In this document: piece after piece, positions 61,110-64,000 of the stretch
Numbering within the stretch: position 1 is the first letter of the stretch
Layout: each line of letters starts with the position of its first letter
Assembly: GCF_900095705.1 (NCBI RefSeq)
Contig: NZ_LT608325.1
Location: 157,043 to 221,042, forward strand
Reading direction: 5' to 3'
Length of the DNA: 64,000 nucleotides
DNA from: Fusobacterium massiliense
Lineage (GTDB): Bacteria; Fusobacteriota; Fusobacteriia; Fusobacteriales; Fusobacteriaceae
Position numbers and translations under genes: made by a program
Notes under the pieces: model-generated
The model's input: the letters and a program-made list of their open reading frames with translations, nothing else
What the model was told of the DNA's origin: nothing
Database searches by the model: none

Positions 61110-61377
61110 CTATTTCAACCTCACATTCAATTTCAAGTCCATTTTCAGTAGCCTTACATTCAACATTATTTAATGTAAGACCTTTTATATACTTACTAAC
61201 TTGAATTTGTAAGTCATTAAAAATACTATTTTTTATTACAGTAATTGGTCTATCAACCATTCTATTATCTATTCCCAAATCTCTATGGAGTGGTACTGTT
61301 CCTCTTTTTGTATTTAACAGAATATATAATTCCATTAATTTTGGATGTTGAGGAATAGTCTTATTTGAAACTATCAT
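61096..61377 (-). CDS. baseplate wedge protein, GPW/gp25-like
   Basis: A 93-residue protein of gp25/gpW lysozyme-like fold family: NTKRGTVPLHRDLGIDNRMVDRP is the conserved segment. Positioned between gpU-like and gpJ as in P2-type baseplate clusters. Confidence 0.82.
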   Translation of the reverse strand: MIVSNKTIPQHPKLMELYILLNTKRGTVPLHRDLGIDNRMVDRPITVIKNSIFNDLQIQVSKYIKGLTLNNVECKATENGLEIECEVEIDERF

Positions 61378-61388
61378 ATTTCCTCCTA

Positions 61389-62036
61389 TTAATATCCTCT
61401 TAAATCATCTTCAATTAATCCGTGTAGCCATTTTTTTTCATTTTTATCTTTTGAGTAAACATTCTTTTTAGATTTTTTCTTTAATACTTTTTTATTTTTC
61501 TTTTTATTTTTTCCACTACTATTATTTCTTCTATTTTCTGTAGTTAAATTATTAGTAGCAGGTAAAAGAAGTCTATCTAACTTTGGGATATATTCTTTAA
61601 GAGTTAAAGAACAATTTACAACTTCTAGTTCTCCACTTGAATTTGTACTCTTTATTCCTTGTTTAAAGGCTGTTAACATAAATCCATACTTTGATAAAGG
61701 CTTATTTCCTAAGATAAGTGGATAATACTCTCCATTTTCACAAATTTTTTCCAATTTTAGTATTGCTTCATTTATGTTAGTTAGTGTATAAACTAACTTA
61801 ATATTTAAAGAAATAGTTCTTAAATTTCTACGAATAAACTCTGTGTAAGGAGCTTCTCCAAGATTGTCATGATCTTCTGTTTTAGATGAAATACTTAAAT
61901 CAATGGCATCAGGAGTTAAAACATTCCCACGAGCAACAGTAAAAATAATATCTCCATAACTTCCTAAATTACTTGAAAAATCAAATGTAGTGAAATTATT
62001 TAAAAAATCTTTTGTTAATCTATTTAGTACATTCAT
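61389..62036 (-). CDS. phage tail protein, gpU-like
   Basis: A 215-residue tail protein. EDHDNLGEAPYTEFIRRNLRTISLNIKL matches the P2 gpU pattern. The C-terminal 55 residues are a long basic, Lys/Asn-rich low-complexity tail that the family usually lacks. Overlaps the gpV gene by four bases. Confidence 0.75.
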   Translation of the reverse strand: MNVLNRLTKDFLNNFTTFDFSSNLGSYGDIIFTVARGNVLTPDAIDLSISSKTEDHDNLGEAPYTEFIRRNLRTISLNIKLVYTLTNINEAILKLEKICENGEYYPLILGNKPLSKYGFMLTAFKQGIKSTNSSGELEVVNCSLTLKEYIPKLDRLLLPATNNLTTENRRNNSSGKNKKKNKKVLKKKSKKNVYSKDKNEKKWLHGLIEDDLRGY

Positions 62037-62563
62037 TTCTTAGTCATCTCCTTATATTCAATAGATTCAACATCTAATTTTCCTTCTTTTAGTGTTGCTT
62101 TATTTGTTTCAAATCCTTTTTCTGCTTTCATACTTCCCTTTATTATTGCATTATTTGAAACTGTTATACTTTTTTCTATTGTTGTATCTCCAGTTATAAG
62201 AACTTCACTATCTATTTTTGTTAAAGTTCCTTTTAACTCTATATTTCCATCTTCTTTTATTGTTAAACTTGCACCTTGAAAATCAATTTTATATTGATCT
62301 TCTTGAGAGTTACTTACATTTTTTTCAGAAAAATAGCTTCCAATTATAAAACCTCTTTCTGTATCATCTCCTAAAAATATACAAAACACAGGAGTATTAA
62401 CCTTTGGAATAGAAGTTATTTTATTTTCAAAAGTGATAGGAGATAAAATTTGTAATCCCTCTGTTATTTGATTTTCATACTCAGGAAGTTGTACAGTAGC
62501 AGTATAATCAGTTGTATTAATATTTTGAATAATTCCTACTGTTCCTTTTAATGCTGAAATCAT
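62033..62563 (-). CDS. baseplate assembly protein V (tail spike)
   Basis: A 176-residue gpV-like protein: an OB-fold start (GTVGIIQNINTTDYTATVQLPEY), GDDTERGFIIGSYFS, then a beta-repeat tail (ASLTIKEDGNIELKG) that forms the membrane-piercing spike. Overlaps gpD by four bases. Confidence 0.82.
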   Translation of the reverse strand: MISALKGTVGIIQNINTTDYTATVQLPEYENQITEGLQILSPITFENKITSIPKVNTPVFCIFLGDDTERGFIIGSYFSEKNVSNSQEDQYKIDFQGASLTIKEDGNIELKGTLTKIDSEVLITGDTTIEKSITVSNNAIIKGSMKAEKGFETNKATLKEGKLDVESIEYKEMTKK

Positions 62564-63606
62564 TTTTTATTCTCCTTTTTCATATCTTTTTTTATTTTGT
62601 ACATTTCAATAGATGTAGTAAATTTTGGAAAATTATGTTGTAACCTAGTTACTACATAATTTCCTGAAAACTCTCCTGCATCAGATAATGCTATAATGCA
62701 ACCAGAATATAACTCCTTACATCCAATAATTTTTAAAGTTGTTTCTATTTCTCTTTTATTGACATTTTCAAGAATTTTTTTTGCTAACTTTTTTAAGTCT
62801 CCACTTTTAGCCCTGGATTTTAAAGAATAAACTTTTTTATAACTATCAGACTTTTGTCCTGTTTCAAGTTCGTGTTTTGTTATAATTGCTTTTTCTTCTT
62901 TTTGTTTTTTAGTATTAAAGTATTTAACTTCAATAGCATCATAAATATCATTAGATTTATCTTTTATTTCAAATTCCTCAACATTGTTCAAACTAATACT
63001 TAAAAGAGGAGTATTTTCTGATAGTATTTCTTCCTCAAATAAGATAAGTATTCCACTAGATATTTTTAACTTTACTCCTTCATCCTGGGCAATCTTATTT
63101 AAGAAGGAAAAATCTTCCTCTTCCTCTTGTTTTATATTTTTTAAAGTGATATTGTCTTTTACTCTATAAAAATACTTTAGTTTATATTTATCAGCAAACT
63201 CTTTTCCAAGTGCTTCTAAAGAGATATTAGCCCATATCTTAGACCTTTTAACATCTCTTGAATTAAGTGGACCAGATATTCCTTTAAATGTTGCTGTTTT
63301 TCTGTTGAATTGTCTTATATCTATATTAAAAATTCCTACATCACTTTGGCTTTCTCCTTCAAATTCACTATTCCAATTAAGAGTTTTTATTCCAAACTTT
63401 ATTTGAGTTCCCTTTGGAATAGCCCAGTTTGTTGTTAGAAATCTATTATTTTCATTATTAAGTTTTATTATAATTTCATCTAATGTACCTTCTAAATTAT
63501 CTATAATTTCAACATCAACTATATGTTTTAATAATTCTCCAGTTACATCTTTATTATCTATAAAAAAGGTAGGAGAGGCTCTCCTAACTAAGTTTGAACT
63601 AGCCAC
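62560..63606 (-). CDS. late control protein D / tail hub protein
   Basis: A 348-residue Phage_GPD-family hub protein (gp27-like). RRASPTFFIDNKDVTGELL at the start, FLNKIAQDEGVKLKISSGILILFEEE in the middle, and the C-terminal GNYVVTRLQHNFPKFTTSIEMY are typical. Overlaps gpX by 19 bases. Confidence 0.85.
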   Translation of the reverse strand: MASSNLVRRASPTFFIDNKDVTGELLKHIVDVEIIDNLEGTLDEIIIKLNNENNRFLTTNWAIPKGTQIKFGIKTLNWNSEFEGESQSDVGIFNIDIRQFNRKTATFKGISGPLNSRDVKRSKIWANISLEALGKEFADKYKLKYFYRVKDNITLKNIKQEEEEDFSFLNKIAQDEGVKLKISSGILILFEEEILSENTPLLSISLNNVEEFEIKDKSNDIYDAIEVKYFNTKKQKEEKAIITKHELETGQKSDSYKKVYSLKSRAKSGDLKKLAKKILENVNKREIETTLKIIGCKELYSGCIIALSDAGEFSGNYVVTRLQHNFPKFTTSIEMYKIKKDMKKENKK

Positions 63607-63800
63607 GGAGCAACACCTCTCTTTTTATCTTCTTTTATTTCAGGAATAGAAAGTTCAACTCCAGCTGGAAAGATAACTATTTCAGAGAGTTCAATATTTT
63701 CTTCTAATAACTCTTTCATAAGATTTTCATTCCCAAAGAGTTTAAAAGCAATTAGATCCCAAGTATCTCCTGCTTCTGTCTTATAAACTTGTTCTTGCAT
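63588..63800 (-). CDS. tail protein X (LysM-like)
   Basis: A 70-residue gpX protein. YKTEAGDTWDLIAFKLFGNE with LPxx-like GVELSIPEI is the LysM-type fold used in tails. Ribosome site AAGGAGG is inside the preceding gene, whose end it overlaps by 20 bases. Confidence 0.85.
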   Translation of the reverse strand: MQEQVYKTEAGDTWDLIAFKLFGNENLMKELLEENIELSEIVIFPAGVELSIPEIKEDKKRGVAPWLVQT

Positions 63801-64000
63801 AAGTTTCTCTTTCCTCCTTCATTTTTTCTAATTGTCTTTGAAGTTCATTTAACTTTTCTTGTAAATTTTCTATAATACTATTTTTAGTATCTTCAGATAC
63901 TCCATTAAAAGTAAAACTATTGTAAATTTGATAAGTAATAGGCTTTTCACTACTTGTGCTATTTTCTGATTTACTACTTTGAGTAGCATTTTGAAGTCTA
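63781..64000 (-). CDS. tail tape measure protein, C-terminal end (cut by window edge)
   Basis: The frame is open to the window edge, with 72 residues visible ending in a coiled coil (IIENLQEKLNELQRQLEKMK). The position upstream of gpX and gpD fits the tape-measure gene. Identity beyond that cannot be tested here. Confidence 0.6.
   Translation of the reverse strand, partial: RLQNATQSSKSENSTSSEKPITYQIYNSFTFNGVSEDTKNSIIENLQEKLNELQRQLEKMKEERETYARTSL

Larger units (their letters stand above)
51201..64000 (-). mobile_element. P2-like prophage, late-gene end (continues beyond window)
   Basis: From the attachment site onwards nearly all genes are on the minus strand and belong to phage: accessory genes, lysis, tail-fibre locus and baseplate (gpI, gpJ, gp25, gpU, gpV, gpD, gpX) in the order of contractile-tailed P2-like phages, ending in a tape-measure gene cut by the window edge. 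Capsid, replication and integrase genes must lie beyond 64000. All frames look intact. Confidence 0.9.

Overview
The window is very AT-rich and reads as a Fusobacterium chromosome (F. nucleatum-like). Low-GC, Firmicute-like housekeeping operons (ispH next to an S1 protein gene, an HPr with a Ser46-type site, accDA-pfkA) sit beside outer-membrane features: a giant trimeric autotransporter, FhaB/CdiA-type exoprotein remnants and a periplasmic MglBAC sugar importer. The genus is an inference from gene content; nothing was compared with a database.

Layout: (1) 1-6250, a decayed array of exoprotein 3' ends, each followed by a different toxin tip and immunity-like gene. (2) 6380-12479, phosphotransferase genes: fruR-fruK-fruA on the minus strand, diverging from ptsH (HPr) and ptsI (enzyme I). 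(3) 12759-17251, a minus-strand envelope and isoprenoid operon, uppS-cdsA-dxr-tmk-like-rseP. (4) 17498-20247, a second HPr, ispH and a six-domain S1 protein. (5) 20510-27899, a DUF4261 protein, an NPD/FabK-like flavoprotein, an ArsB/NhaD-type permease and mglBAC. (6) 27993-42091, two near-identical ISL3-family insertion sequences, each with its own 8-bp target duplication, flanking a 3294-residue trimeric autotransporter adhesin and a lipoprotein gene. The adhesin promoter lies just downstream of an 11-G tract, a likely phase-variation site. (7) 42214-50951, an amino-acid binding protein, an M20 amidohydrolase, alr, an LPP20-like lipoprotein, accD-accA-pfkA-(coiled coil)-recR, and rplS. (8) 51201-64000, the late end of a P2-like (myovirus-type) prophage. 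It begins at a tRNA-Ser 3'-end fragment (attachment site) and runs through an RHH/toxin-like cluster, tiny hydrophobic peptides, lysis genes, a tyrosine recombinase, a tail-fibre locus and baseplate genes gpI, J, gp25, U, V, D and X.

The most notable system is in the prophage at 55925-58490. The tail-fibre gene ends in one C-terminal cassette, and four further silent C-terminal cassettes lie beside it on both strands. All five start in the same codon phase at a shared TGGAAAAT site, palindromic at two places, next to a tyrosine recombinase. This has the architecture of a shufflon, a multi-segment DNA-inversion switch that would change phage host range.

A second recurring signal is a family of about 75-nt intergenic hairpins: nine full-length or mildly decayed copies, plus one truncated, one badly decayed and one miniature copy. 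They come in two sequence classes with compensating stem changes and usually carry a conserved AT-rich flank. I do not recognise them as a named element.
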